The translations under genes were made by a program, and so were the position numbers. From assembly GCF_048773025.1 (NCBI RefSeq), contig NC_133570.1:22542001-22606000 (forward strand): DNA of 64,000 bases, read 5' to 3'. This document shows positions 18,001 to 26,029 of the stretch, piece after piece (position 1 is the first letter of the stretch; every line of letters begins with the position of its first letter). The notes under the pieces are model-generated. The model saw only the letters and a list, made by a program, of their open reading frames with translations, was not told the DNA's origin and did no database searches. This DNA comes from Camelus bactrianus. Its lineage: Eukaryota; Chordata; Mammalia; Artiodactyla; Camelidae.

Positions 18001-18763
18001 GCAGAGGGCCAGGTGGGGCATGAGCCTCTGAGGAGGCTGTGCCGTGTTCTTTTCTGCGAGGGGGAGATAAGGAGCCAGCATCCACACCCTCTCAGGAGGG
18101 GAGCTGCAGGGGCTGGAGAGGGCCAGGGCCACAGCCGGGACAGTGTCCTGGGCCTGTCACCCCCTTTGAAGTGAGACAGCTGTCATGGGAAGCTGACCCC
18201 TCACCTTGCTGGGTTCTAACTCTGCCCTTGGGGACACAAGAGGCCACGTTACCCTGCTTTGTTCCTTTGTAGTCCCCGGCACCCTACAAGACAGCGTTTT
18301 CGCCCTGTGTCCTTGCCCCATGGGCCAGGCGTTGGAGGCTGGGTGGTGGCAAGGAGGCCCAGACCTGGGGACAGGGGTCAGGGGAGCAACAGGGGTGCAG
18401 CCTCACGACCCTCTCCCACGCCCAGGGGACATCTTCCAGAAGCCCTACGTGTCTGGGGAGGCGGATGTGGCCTCACGAGAGCTGGTGGGCACAGAGGACT
18501 ACTTGCTGCTGGCCTGCGACGGCTTCTTCGACGTGGTCCCCCACCAGGATGTGGCTGGCCTTGTGCAGGGCCACCTGCTCAGGCAGCAGGGCAGCGCGGA
18601 GCACGTGGCCGAGGAGCTGGTGGCTGAGGCCCGGGAGCGGGGCTCCCATGACAACATCACAGTCATGGTGGTCTTCCTCCGGGACCCGCAAGTCCTGCTT
18701 GAGGGCGGGGCCCAGGGAGTGGGCCTCTCAGAGCCAGAGACCAGCTCTCCACCAAGAAGCTAG
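5884..18763 (+). CDS. PPM1F: PPM1F, PP2C-family Ser/Thr phosphatase (joined CDS, 433 aa)
   Basis: Join 5884-6080, 8714-8850, 12882-13084, 13664-13852, 15470-15613, 17371-17464 and 18426-18763; 1302 bases, every junction GT-AG and in phase. The product is protein phosphatase 1F (POPX2/CaMKPase), which in known mammals dephosphorylates PAK1 and CaMKII with Mn2+/Mg2+ in the cytosol and binds PIX exchange factors. PP2C motifs are all present: RxxxED at 159-164, FDGHGG at 190-195 (metal-binding D191), SGTTG at 246-250, WLGDS at 264-268, CDGFFD at 352-357 (D353) and GSHDN at 394-398 (D397). These match the catalytic residues of PP2C-alpha, so the enzyme should be active. An acidic stretch at 97-106 precedes the catalytic domain, as in the human protein. 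The start MASAALQ aligns with human MSSGAPQ (from memory). Human PPM1F is 454 residues; most of the difference is a shorter C-terminal tail. Confidence 0.97.
6172..6320 (+). repeat. Partial ancient interspersed repeat (family not assigned)
   Basis: The left end 'gccatgacaaaacaccacagaccaggtgg' and 'ttagaacaacagaaac' are hallmarks of a common mammalian repeat beginning 'ccataacaaa..accacagac..ggtgg'. The same opening occurs at 7808 in a longer copy. I could not assign the family from memory. Confidence 0.5.
6802..6953 (+). repeat. Camelid tRNA-derived SINE (Vic-1 type), sense
   Basis: The element has a gggggagggta-type head, an A-box-like 'tagagctcaagtggcag', 'catgcttagcttgcacgagg', a B-box-like 'gggttcaatcccc', a (aaat)n segment and an A/T-rich tail. 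It is flanked by a 9-base target duplication agcagttcc at 6793-6801 and 6954-6962. This SINE type is specific to camelids. Confidence 0.92.
7795..8340 (+). repeat. Ancient repeat split by a camelid SINE (family not assigned)
   Basis: The left part (7795-7999) starts 'ggcggctgtgaccagacaccacag' and runs through 'catcttcacacggtgtctcc'. The right part (8160-8340) continues with 'ataaggacaccagcatcattggatta', 'ggcccaccctactgcag', 'ccaaataaggtcatattctg' and 'cagttcaacctgtaagac'. This is the familiar order of a very common old mammalian repeat. The two halves are colinear once the SINE is ignored. Confidence 0.65.
8000..8159 (-). repeat. Camelid tRNA-derived SINE (Vic-1 type), antisense
   Basis: Read on the minus strand it has the gggggacta head, the 'tagctcaggtggtacagc' A-box region, 'gggttcaatcccc' B-box, and a long (ataat)n/A-rich tail. 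It is flanked by a perfect 13-base target duplication aatttctcctttg at 7987-7999 and 8160-8172. Confidence 0.94.
8714..8850 (+). CDS. PPM1F: PPM1F exon 3 (residues 66-112)
   Basis: The acceptor tcctcag ends at 8713 and the donor gtgagt begins at 8851. It encodes [15 protein letters not shown] and [10 protein letters not shown], then the acidic run [11 protein letters not shown] (97-107) and APVT. The human protein has the same arrangement with a longer acidic run. The exon ends one base into a Leu codon. Confidence 0.95.
9608..9735 (-). repeat. Truncated L1 3' end, antisense
   Basis: It begins with a T-run and 'attgacataactgatctgtaacattg', then 'gtacaatgtgtccgtttgatcc' and 'cctcccatgattattatcc'. 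This is the reverse complement of an L1 3' UTR and poly(A) end. Confidence 0.6.
9982..9996 (-). promoter_or_regulatory. CTCF-like motif, reverse orientation
   Basis: The plus-strand AGCGCCACCTGCTGG is the complement of CCAGCAGGTGGCGCT, one change from the classic CTCF site CCAGCAGGGGGCGCT. It lies in a short GC-rich patch in intron 3 and points opposite to the motifs at 2081, 4368 and 16129. Confidence 0.6.
11025..11292 (+). repeat. Ancient repeat related to the 'tgtaacaaattacc' group
   Basis: The left end 'ctgttgttacataacagattgtccc', 'gccacttgaaacaataaacatttgttatcccacagcttctgtgggcc' and 'agctgagctggtggttctggcc' match the layout of an old mammalian repeat also present near 52.1 and 52.9 kb. 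The family was not assigned. Confidence 0.5.
11297..11525. repeat. Purine-rich (GA)n-type low-complexity tract
   Basis: This is about 230 bases of almost unbroken purines on the plus strand, made of gagaga, cagaga and gggaga units, ending 'ggaggagaaagagggagggg'. Such tracts can form triplex (H-DNA) structures in vitro; no function is implied. Confidence 0.85.
11930..12640 (-). repeat. Old L1 3' region, antisense
   Basis: The order 'taatcgtagcctcatgtgcagttgtgagaa', 'ccagttcctccagtggtaacatctc', 'aaaactggagtaaaacatcaaagac', 'aaatggaattatggtgtgtg' and 'caatataaac'-like text is the reverse-orientation 3' part of an old L1 subfamily. Confidence 0.6.
12882..13084 (+). CDS. PPM1F: PPM1F exon 4 (residues 112-179)
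   Basis: The acceptor ccccgcag ends at 12881 and the donor gtgagt begins at 13085. It encodes [37 protein letters not shown] and the residues up to FGLS. RxxxED at 159-164 is the first PP2C catalytic motif; Arg159 is expected to hold phosphate, and Glu163/Asp164 help bind the metal centre. The exon ends on a codon boundary. Confidence 0.97.
13085..13663 (+). other. PPM1F: PPM1F intron 4
   Basis: A compact GC-rich intron of 579 bases from gtgagt to cccacaag. Several long reading frames cross it but none shows conserved sequence, and no repeat was recognised. Confidence 0.8.
13664..13852 (+). CDS. PPM1F: PPM1F exon 5 (residues 180-242)
   Basis: The acceptor ccccacaag ends at 13663 and the donor gtgaga begins at 13853. 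It encodes [20 protein letters not shown]; Asp191 and Gly192 of FDGHGG are the central metal ligands of PP2C enzymes. It ends [12 protein letters not shown] on a codon boundary. It is 189 bases, exactly 63 codons. Confidence 0.97.
14569..14870. mobile_element. Tigger-type (TcMar, pogo-like) DNA transposon fragment
   Basis: It starts with the terminal-repeat-like 'caggcagaccttggcgatcttgcgggc', then 'cagaccactgcaagaaagtgaatagcgccataaagcaactcaca', 'tttcgtttcccggtgc' and 'taccttattgctaaaaaatgctag'. Further on come 'agccttcagcgaattgtgat' and 'gatccctgaccccaggtcaccatgacag'. This is the Tigger1/MER2 order. It has no coding capacity and is a short, internally deleted copy. Confidence 0.75.
15080..15265 (-). 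repeat. Truncated L1 3' end, antisense
   Basis: The pattern 'tttctgaggtataattgacacgtaacaaac', 'tacaatgtacggtctaggtgttggac' and 'catcaccccgga' is the reverse complement of an old L1 3' UTR. It ends in a C-rich stretch (15236-15258). Confidence 0.65.
15467..15472 (+). promoter_or_regulatory. PPM1F: Tandem NAGNAG splice acceptor of PPM1F exon 6
   Basis: The acceptor reads tgCAGCAGctg. Use of the first AG (exon from 15470) adds a Gln; use of the second (exon from 15473) omits it, with the frame kept. The human protein has Arg at this position (from memory), which supports the first AG as the main site. Confidence 0.55.
15470..15613 (+). CDS. PPM1F: PPM1F exon 6 (residues 243-290)
   Basis: The donor gtaagg begins at 15614. 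It encodes [30 protein letters not shown] and [16 protein letters not shown] and the WLGDS Asp (D267) are conserved PP2C core motifs. It is 144 bases, exactly 48 codons. Confidence 0.97.
15614..17370 (+). other. PPM1F: PPM1F intron 6
   Basis: A GC-rich intron of about 1.76 kb. The part at 16210-16780 is rich in 'ggccaggga', 'gcctggag' and 'gtgggagg' words on the plus strand and may be a decayed old repeat. A CTCF-like motif lies at 16129. No exon could be supported. Confidence 0.75.
16129..16143 (+). promoter_or_regulatory. CTCF-like motif in PPM1F intron 6
   Basis: The sequence CCACCAGAGGGCGAT matches the CTCF core CCACNAGRGGGCGCT with one change near the end. Confidence 0.5.
17371..17464 (+). 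CDS. PPM1F: PPM1F exon 7 (residues 291-322)
   Basis: The acceptor gtctctgcag ends at 17370 and the donor gtgagt begins at 17465. It encodes [31 protein letters not shown] and the first base of Gly322. The [11 protein letters not shown] motif, completed in exon 8, is a PP2C signature. Confidence 0.97.
17465..18425 (+). other. PPM1F: PPM1F intron 7
   Basis: A 961-base intron with a T-run at about 17668-17685 followed by 'ttaataaaaaagg', and purine-rich text at 17905-18120. No repeat family was recognised with confidence. The acceptor is ccacgcccag at 18425. Confidence 0.75.
18426..18763 (+). CDS. PPM1F: PPM1F exon 8 (residues 322-433 and stop)
   Basis: It encodes [20 protein letters not shown], then [19 protein letters not shown] with metal ligand Asp353, and [18 protein letters not shown] with metal ligand Asp397. 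It ends ETSSPPRS followed by TAG at 18761. The tail after FLRDP is about 25 residues, shorter than the roughly 39 I recall for human, while the last residues (PPRS) are the same. Confidence 0.97.
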
Positions 18764-20399
18764 GAGGTCCAGGCCCCCCGCCCCCTGTTGCCCTCCCCCT
18801 CAGATGCCTTAGGACCCGACAGAATTTGGGCAGCGGATGCCACCCACACAGCGCTTGCCCCACTCACCTCCCTCCATGCTTGCATCTGCCCATCCTGGTG
18901 GCGTCCCAGGGGATGGTGGGATCTCCAGAGGAAGCCCAAGGAGGAGACCTCACCGAGGGGAAGGGCCGGGAAGCGGACAGGTTCTGTGCCCCATTGGGCC
19001 AGGGTGGAACCATGGGCTGCGGGGGGCGGCCGCAGCCAGACCAGAGACAGCGGGCATGCACGTGGGATAGCAGAACGCTGTGTGGGGGACTCTCGGGCAG
19101 AACTGGGAGCCACAGACATTTTCAAGTGCCCTGGGCACCAGCAAAGATTTCCCATCCGCCCCTCACTGCCCGTGCCTGAGAGGGCTTGTGGGGACAGATG
19201 TGCCTGGCAGGTCCCGGTGCTTGGTGGGTCCTGGCCGAGCTGAATGGTTTCCCAAAGTGGGGAGGGTAGCCTCGTGGGGAACAGGGGGGTGCCGGGGTCC
19301 GATGTGCGGTGCCCACCTGACAGTGACCTCCCCGGTTCCCTCTTAACCCCTCATGGGAGGGGATGCTTGACAAAGACACGTGGGTCTTGTTTGCCGTCTT
19401 TTTCTCCAGGGAAAAGGACGTCAGAAGCAGTATTTCAGGTTCTGTCCTTGTTTATTGGTGCCAAGAGGACCCACCGTGTCACATAACTTAAACAGAGCTC
19501 AGCATTTATCTTATTCTTTAGAAAAGCTAAGTATTATTTTTTGTTTTTTTGAGAAACTTCTTTTGCAGTATTACTGAATTTTTTTCCTAAATCAGGATTG
19601 AAAAAACACTTTTCCAGGTGGTATTAATAAGCCATTCAAGTGCCTTAAACAGCTTTTGGTGAGGCTGTAACTGCCGGACCCATGACGGAGTCCCATAGCA
19701 TGTTTCACTTTTTACAAAAGCTGGATTTATTTTGTCATAGTGGCATGATTTTGGCCAGAGTTCTGCCCAGAAGAGTTCTTTCTACCTTTGTGCTGTGCCA
19801 GTGAGAGCGAGGGCTAAGCTGAGTGGCTAGGGAGTCAGGGACTGTGGCCCTGCTGCTCACATCTGTGATTGGACCCCAGGCGGAGGGACTGAGCTCTGTT
19901 GAGTGGGCGAGTCCTTACTGCTATTTGGAATGTTCCAGAAGGTCTTGTGTGTTGGTAGCTAAATTGGTTTCCTCCAGAAACATGCTTAAGGGGCCACGCG
20001 AGGCTGAGGCAGCCTGTGGGGCTCGGGCAGTATTTCCAGGCAGTGGGGATGACGCTGGGAGTCTGTCCCACCCAGGCTGCAGCCCCTCCTGGGTTCCTGT
20101 GGCCAGTGGCCTCCTCTGCCCGCAGCCCACCTGCATGCGACAACCTCACGGCCCGGTGGACCTTGGGAAGGTGGAGCTCAGTGGCCAGGTGATCGGGTGT
20201 TTCTCCGTTTAACCTGAAGGCCCGGCTCTCTGGGGCCCAGAGGTCCCCTTGTCGGCCCCTCCCAGCACAGGGACCCAGGGAGCCCAGTTCACCCGCCGCG
20301 AGGGGCTGGCCTCAAGCGTGCACCTAGGCCCAGAGCCAGTCTTCCCTCTGGACTGGGCATGCTCAGCCTCCACCAGTCCTGGCCCTGGTCTGGAAACCT

Positions 20400-20505
20400 C
20401 GGTCCCCTTCTCAAGTCCCAGCTGCATCACTAGGTCATGTCTTTGCACCTCCCTGAGCCTCAGGGTCCCCTCTGTAGGGCGCAGGGCTGCACAGAGTCTG
20501 TGCAG
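20400..20505 (+). repeat. MIR SINE fragment in the PPM1F 3' UTR
   Basis: The order 'agtcccagctgcatcactaggtcatg', 'ctttgcacctccctgagcctcagggtcccc' and 'tctgtagggc' follows the MIR core in sense orientation. Confidence 0.55.
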
Positions 20506-21365
20506 CAACGGCTGGCATTCTGGAGGAGCAGGGCCACTGGATGAGCCGGGCGACCTGGGGTGATGTTGCCAGTGCTGAGGGCACCCTCGCCAGCGGGGAG
20601 GGGTGATTAAGTATTATTAGTGTCTATTAACATTAAGTGAGCTGGAAAAGAATCACTGGTGCCAACGCCTGCCCCGTACGGAATATGAGAGCCCAAGCAA
20701 GCTTCACAGGTGGGGCTGATCCCAGCCAGCAGGGCAGGGGAGGCTGGGAGAGGGCAGGGCGCCCACCTTCAGGGTCAGGCTCCCAACCCACTGAAATCCC
20801 AGGGGCAGTCACAGCCTCCCTGGCTTGGCCCAGCCCATCCTCAGCATCCAGGACTAGGAGCTGGGCATTTAGTGGGGAGAGTGACGGGGGGCAGGCCCCA
20901 TGGGAGAAGCACAGACTGTCTGGGGTCCTGAGTCAGCTTTGAGCCACCCCTGCCCTCCCTGGGGCCAGCACATGGCCCGTCCTCGCCCTTTCCCCTGCGA
21001 CTGGAGCTCCAGTGTGGACGTGGGTGTCCTGGCCACCTCAGCAGTATTCCCGGGGTGGTGGGGACAGCTCCACTGCTCCCGGGCCCAGCCCCCACCCAAA
21101 CCACAGGGAAACCAGGGCCCTGTGCCAAGGGAGCTGTCAGGTTTGATCCTGGCTACAGCCCAGAGCAGGGCAGCCATGGGGGCCTGCACTCTGCCAAGGC
21201 TCCAAGGCTTTGCCAGATGCGGCTGTGGCCCTGCCAAGAGTTCTGTGCAGTCTCAGTGGGCTTCCTGAAAGTGGTGTTCTGTGCGGGGTCGGGGGGTTCT
21301 TGTTCCTAGATGGGGTGGCTGTTTCCCCACTCGACAAGTCCCAGGGGTTGCTGTGCTCAAGTGTC

Positions 21366-21371
21366 AATAAA
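21366..21371 (+). terminator. PPM1F: PPM1F polyadenylation signal
   Basis: The canonical AATAAA lies in 'gtgtcaataaaccacgag'. It is followed about 25-45 bases later by the GT-rich 'cctgggtctgag' typical of a downstream element. It is the only canonical signal seen downstream of the stop within 2.6 kb. Confidence 0.7.
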
Positions 21372-23599
21372 CCACGAGCTCTGAACCCTGTCACCTGGGT
21401 CTGAGTACGCCTTCTTCTCCCGCCTCCAAGTGCCTGGTCCCCTGTTGGGGGACCATCTACCGATCTCGCAAATCGAGCAGACGGATTTGGGACAGACCTG
21501 CCCCTCTGGTCCACCAGTCAGCCCGGTTCCCGTCCTGGGCTTTGGCCCCACCTGCACCAGCAGCAGGAGGGCATGTTCACTGGGAGCCTCTTCAGGGAGT
21601 CACAGGAGTAGGATCAGTGCCCTGGGGAGCCCGCAGGAGAGTCCTCAGAGGCCCAGGGAGTTCCAGGATGGCGACCCTATCCCCAGAACAGTCAGCAGCT
21701 GCCCAGGAAGCCTCCTGTGCTCCGGCTGAGCTCAGACCTCAAGGGAAGTGGGAGACATGAAAAAGACCTTGACACAGGCTGCACCACGGCCCCACATGCT
21801 GCTTGAACTCCCCACAACGGGGAGTTGTGCTTTTGGGACAGTTGGGCCAGATAGCTGGGCAGGGACTGCTGCGTCCCTGCCTCTCCTACTCCTGCCCGGG
21901 TGCTGAGCCTTTGCCCCCCTCCTTGCCTGTGGGGCCTTTCTGCTGAGGACCATGGGCCTTGCCCATCCTGCCCAATCACTCCCCCAACCCAGAGCTCTCA
22001 CCGCCCAGGCGGCCCAGGGCAGTGGTCTCCCACTCAGACTGCAGCAAGGGAGGCAGCTTTATCTGTCTCCATGGTGTCACAATGGGGATGCTGGGGCTCC
22101 CAACCAGGCCTTGGGCCCCCCCAGCCCCACCTACGCACCCATCTGGCCCCCCTGCCCGCCCCCTCCGCCTCCACTAAGCTCCTAGCAGAATCTGCCCAGC
22201 AGAACCTCGTTCTTAAGTATATGCTGTCTTGTTCAGTCCCTGATGAGTTTCCTCACGTGTCTGAACTACACTGCAGCCAGCTAGCTGGTGGCACCCCCCT
22301 CCCGCCCCCGTCCTCAACTCCAATGGCAGAGCTTGAAGGCTGAGAGCACGCTGCCTGGGGGACCCAGCTGAGCTGCCCTGGGGCAGCTGGGCCTAGTTCC
22401 CCTCCTGGAGCAGGACCAGGCCTGTGTCAGGGCATGGGGGGTTGCAGCAGGGGGCAGACCTGCACCCAGGGCCCAGTCCGGCACAGGCAGCTGAGGCATG
22501 CAGGCCTGCTTGGGGGAGGGTGGGATCCGGGTGATGGAGACCAGGTCTCGGGCCCAACAGCTGGGAGCTCTAGCCTGGGGAACCAGGCTGGACAGCCAAC
22601 AGAGCCGGAGAGACAGGCAGGAAGCCAGCAGGGAGGGCTGGTGACTAGCTCCCCCAACCCTGGTTCTCTTTGGAGGGTCCCAGGGCCCCTAGCTGCCCCC
22701 TCTGGTTGTCACCAGGCTGGTCTGGGTGGAGGGGATCCTGAACTAGTCAAGGCCAGGCCCCCAGCCAGCCCCAGGCGGGAAGCTGCGAATCATCTTGGGT
22801 CTGCTTCTGGGGACTTGGGCCTGGACGTCGGGGCACCCAAGGCCGAGGAGTGTGTGCTCCTCAGAGCAGCCTGGGGACTAGGCAGGCCCCTCCTCAGGCC
22901 ACTGTCTCCGCCAGTGGCTGTGGCTGTGGAGGGGAGACCACGTCCTACTCCTCTCCCCTCTCCCTCCTTTCTAAAATTATAAAAGTAAGACGACAACATG
23001 ACAAAACTTTGAAAAGAGAAGAAAAAACAAGATTTGATTTCCAGCGTGGAACCAAATAAGCAAGGTAAGTGTTTAGAAACAAAGCTTAAAAAAGAAAACC
23101 TCTTGAAATGAAAGACACCTTTTTGCCCAAAGAGACTAAAACAATATAAAGTTGCTGAAGATGAAAGACATGAGATATAAGTTATAAATATAAGCTATAA
23201 ATTTTAGAGTCAGAAATGCATGTACATCTTTCATTGGCAAAAATGGGCTGCAATTTGGTACAGTTCACATCCATTGGCATCATTCTGTTCTCCCTGAGGT
23301 GAGGCCTTGATGAAGCCAGTTCTCAGCAGCTGCTGTTCACACCCCGCCGGGTGGGTCCCTTCCAGAATGTTCCCTGAGTTCCCTGTCCCAGCCGGGCTCG
23401 CCGAGGGTGGCAAAGGCAGGCTGCCTGCACCACCCCTGGCTCTAGGCACCGGCCGGTGCAGCACACCTGGGCTGCTTCTCCCATCTTGAAAACATCACGT
23501 GTTTGACGTAAACACATTGAGAAGCAATGTCATAGATCAGACGTAAAACAACTTCGGGCCCACCAATCAACCTCGAAACAATCTCGCCAGTGGTACGGA

Positions 23600-23860
23600 A
23601 GCCTCAGCAGCATTTCTGTAGACGCTTCTGTACAGATTTACCTGTGCGTGTATCTCCCTGCACACCGTTAGTTTGTCTTGTCTCTCATAAAAATGGGATT
23701 TTGGGGGCTAGATGCAATCTGCCCCATGTCTTTGTCGCTCAGCGTTCAGTTTCTGATATTCATCCATGTTGTATGGGTTTCTGGCTTTTTTGCAGAAATA
23801 GCTGCTGTGAACGTCCTCATAGATCTCGTGCCCATACACCAAGGCATGAGGGCCGGGCAG
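23600..23860 (-). repeat. Old L1 fragment, antisense (tentative)
   Basis: The phrases 'cataaaaatgggat', 'atattcatccatgttgtatggg' and 'gcagaaatagctgctgtgaacgtcc' resemble the antisense L1 3' region ('ccatccatgttg ... aatagtgctgctatgaac'). Confidence 0.5.
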
Positions 23861-25269
23861 GATTGGCTACGGAAGTTGCAGGGCCTGGTGCAAATCAAAA
23901 CGCAGGCCCCTTGATAAATTATTAGGAATTTCAGGATGGCAGTCACGGAGCCATGTGCCAGGGGCAGGCCGTGTAAGGGCAGATGTCTTCACCCCCACCC
24001 AGGGGGTCGTGCAAAGGGCCTGTGACACGCAGCAGCCTGGGCTTGGGTAGTCATTCCCCTCTGGTTTAGTAGTTCTGTTGTTAGATTGCAGCTCCTTTGG
24101 GTCAGGGGCCACACTCTCACCTCTGTAAATTCAGCCCCCGACATGGTATCAGCATGTGTCTGTGCACCTACTGAGTACAGGCTGTAACTTGCCAGGTGGG
24201 CTGTAAGGATCAGCAAAGACACAGGTGAGGACGCCCCCTTGGAAGCAGGCGTGTGGCAGGCAGAGGGGCAGAAAGCAAACCCCCAGCTCAGGTCCTTGGC
24301 TGAAGGAACAGCGTCTCTGAGTCTCTGCTTTCTGTCTGCTACTGTGGGCAATGGTGTTGTCCCCCTTGGGTCACCCTGAGGATGGAATTAGCAGTCATTC
24401 TTCTCACTGTAGAGTTCCAGGATGCAGGCCAGAGACCTGACCTTGACCTTGAAGGGTCACTCCTCTTCTGGGCCCTAGATCTTTTCTCCATCCTGGAGGG
24501 AAGTTAGCCCATCACTGAATCCCCATAGACGGGCCTGAGATAGAGGTTAAAAGTTGGAAAAGGTAATCCTACCAGCTGGAGCTCCTGCCAAGATGCTCAG
24601 CATGGGGCCCCTTTTGTGGGGCGGATGAGGCACAATTGACAACAGTGGTGCACTTCAGTGTTGGCCCTCTGAGACCTGTGTGTGATGAGTTTAGAGGTAA
24701 GATTATGATACTTGTCCAAAACTGCGATCTACCGCCATCCTCCTCCCCGCTCACTGGTGCCAATCTCAGTCCGTGTGGTGCTTGGGACATCTTCATCCTT
24801 CCACCAAGGTGCTGAGTGACACCCAGAAAGCAAGAGGGGACTGCCTGCCCCTCCCCTACACCAAGTGACCTCTAGAGGGCGGGCAAGGGTTGCCTCTCCT
24901 GCTGCCTCCTGGACAATGTCCCTAAAAGTCACGTAGATACTTCTCACCTAAAACGTCCCAAACTCACTGCCCTCCCCCTCCCCACCCCAACTCCACCTGG
25001 GCTCAGGGACTAGTGTCACCATCCTCTACCCTGGTACCCAGAACCCAGGACCTGCCTCTGCCCACCCTCCTTACTTCCAGATGCCTCCTTTAAGGAGCCC
25101 CCTCCGACCTGTGGTCCAAATGGTAACACCTCTGAGAGTAAGCGAGGCCCTACTAATGACTGAGCTGGGACAGCAGCACCCATGGGACGTCCGGTCACTG
25201 ACCACAAGAGGCATGGATAGTGACCAGGGCACTCAGTGCCACTGTAGCCAAAAGGGGGACAGCTGAGAT

Positions 25270-25680
25270 CTCCACCAGCTGGAGTCCTTCATCGGGTGGA
25301 ATCTTACTCAGCATTTGAAAATGCTGTTCCCAGATAATTTTAGAAAGTGTAGATAGGGGAAAAAAGGAAATTTAAATTATTAGAAAATTAGAAGGCTGAG
25401 GGTAAAAATGTAATGATGTTAAAAGACAAAAGCCAAATACAAAGTATGTATGTGATCACCTGCATAAATGTATCAACGTGCAAAGAAGTGTGTCCAGTCT
25501 ATTCACAGAAAGGCTGAAGGGAATCCCACAACTATTGGAATCATTACCTCTGGGTGGTCAGACGTCTATTGGGGTTTTTGTATGACTATTTTTGTAATTT
25601 TTGTAATATTTTCCAGATTTTTGGTAAGCAGGTCTTACTTTTAAAATCAAAAAGCGGGGGGAAGCTTTAACGTTATTTAA
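25270..25680 (+). repeat. Old L1-type 3' end, sense (tentative)
   Basis: The phrases 'cagcatttgaaaatgctg', 'catgtgatcacctgcataaatg'-like text and 'attacctctgggtggtcaga' end in 'ttgtaatattttccagatttttgg' and an A-rich tail. This fits the 3' part of old L1 or HAL1 elements. Confidence 0.45.
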
Positions 25681-26029
25681 AAAGAGAGAAACTGTTGGTC
25701 CCTTCACAGTTGCTTGCTGGTCTAGACTTGGGGTGGAGAATGGGCTGGAGCTGCTGGACGGAGCAGGTGGGCCAAGGCCAGGAAGCCTGGCTGTTTGGCA
25801 ACACCTCCCCATCCGTGGAGGCAGACCTGGAGAACCCTGGAGATGGGGCAGTGGGGGAGTCAGGAGCTCGGGAACAAGGGCCTGGTGGCCAGTGACACCC
25901 TGAGTGCGCCTGGAAGCTGCTGGACCATCTGAGTCCGAGGCTGGCAGGTCAAGGCTTTCCTGAACCCCCTCTGGCTGCTGTTGGAGAACAGGAGAGACCT
26001 GGAGAGGGCGGGGTCTCTTCCATTCACGC

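Larger units (their letters stand above)
18764..21395 (+). other. PPM1F: PPM1F 3' UTR
   Basis: It runs from the TAG to just past the first good AATAAA (21366). No other canonical AATAAA was seen in between. Most is GC-rich; an AU-rich patch at about 19490-19760 (many T-runs, 'attattttttg', 'ttttttgagaaac') is the obvious place for AU-rich-element control. A MIR-like piece lies at 20400-20500. The exact cleavage base is an estimate. Confidence 0.7.
21396..26029. other. Intergenic DNA between PPM1F and the orphan CpG island
   Basis: GC-rich unique sequence to about 22950, then an AT-rich part (22970-23260) with A-rich text and 'ataagttataaatataagctataaat', which is partly self-complementary. 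L1-like fragments lie at 23600-23860 and 25270-25680. No exon, RNA gene or conserved protein was recognised. CTCF-like text ctctagagggcggg occurs near 24870. Confidence 0.6.

Noticed and set aside
25206-25220. CTCF-like text CCACAAGAGGCATGG
   Set aside because: Several mismatches at constrained positions compared with the four listed motifs.
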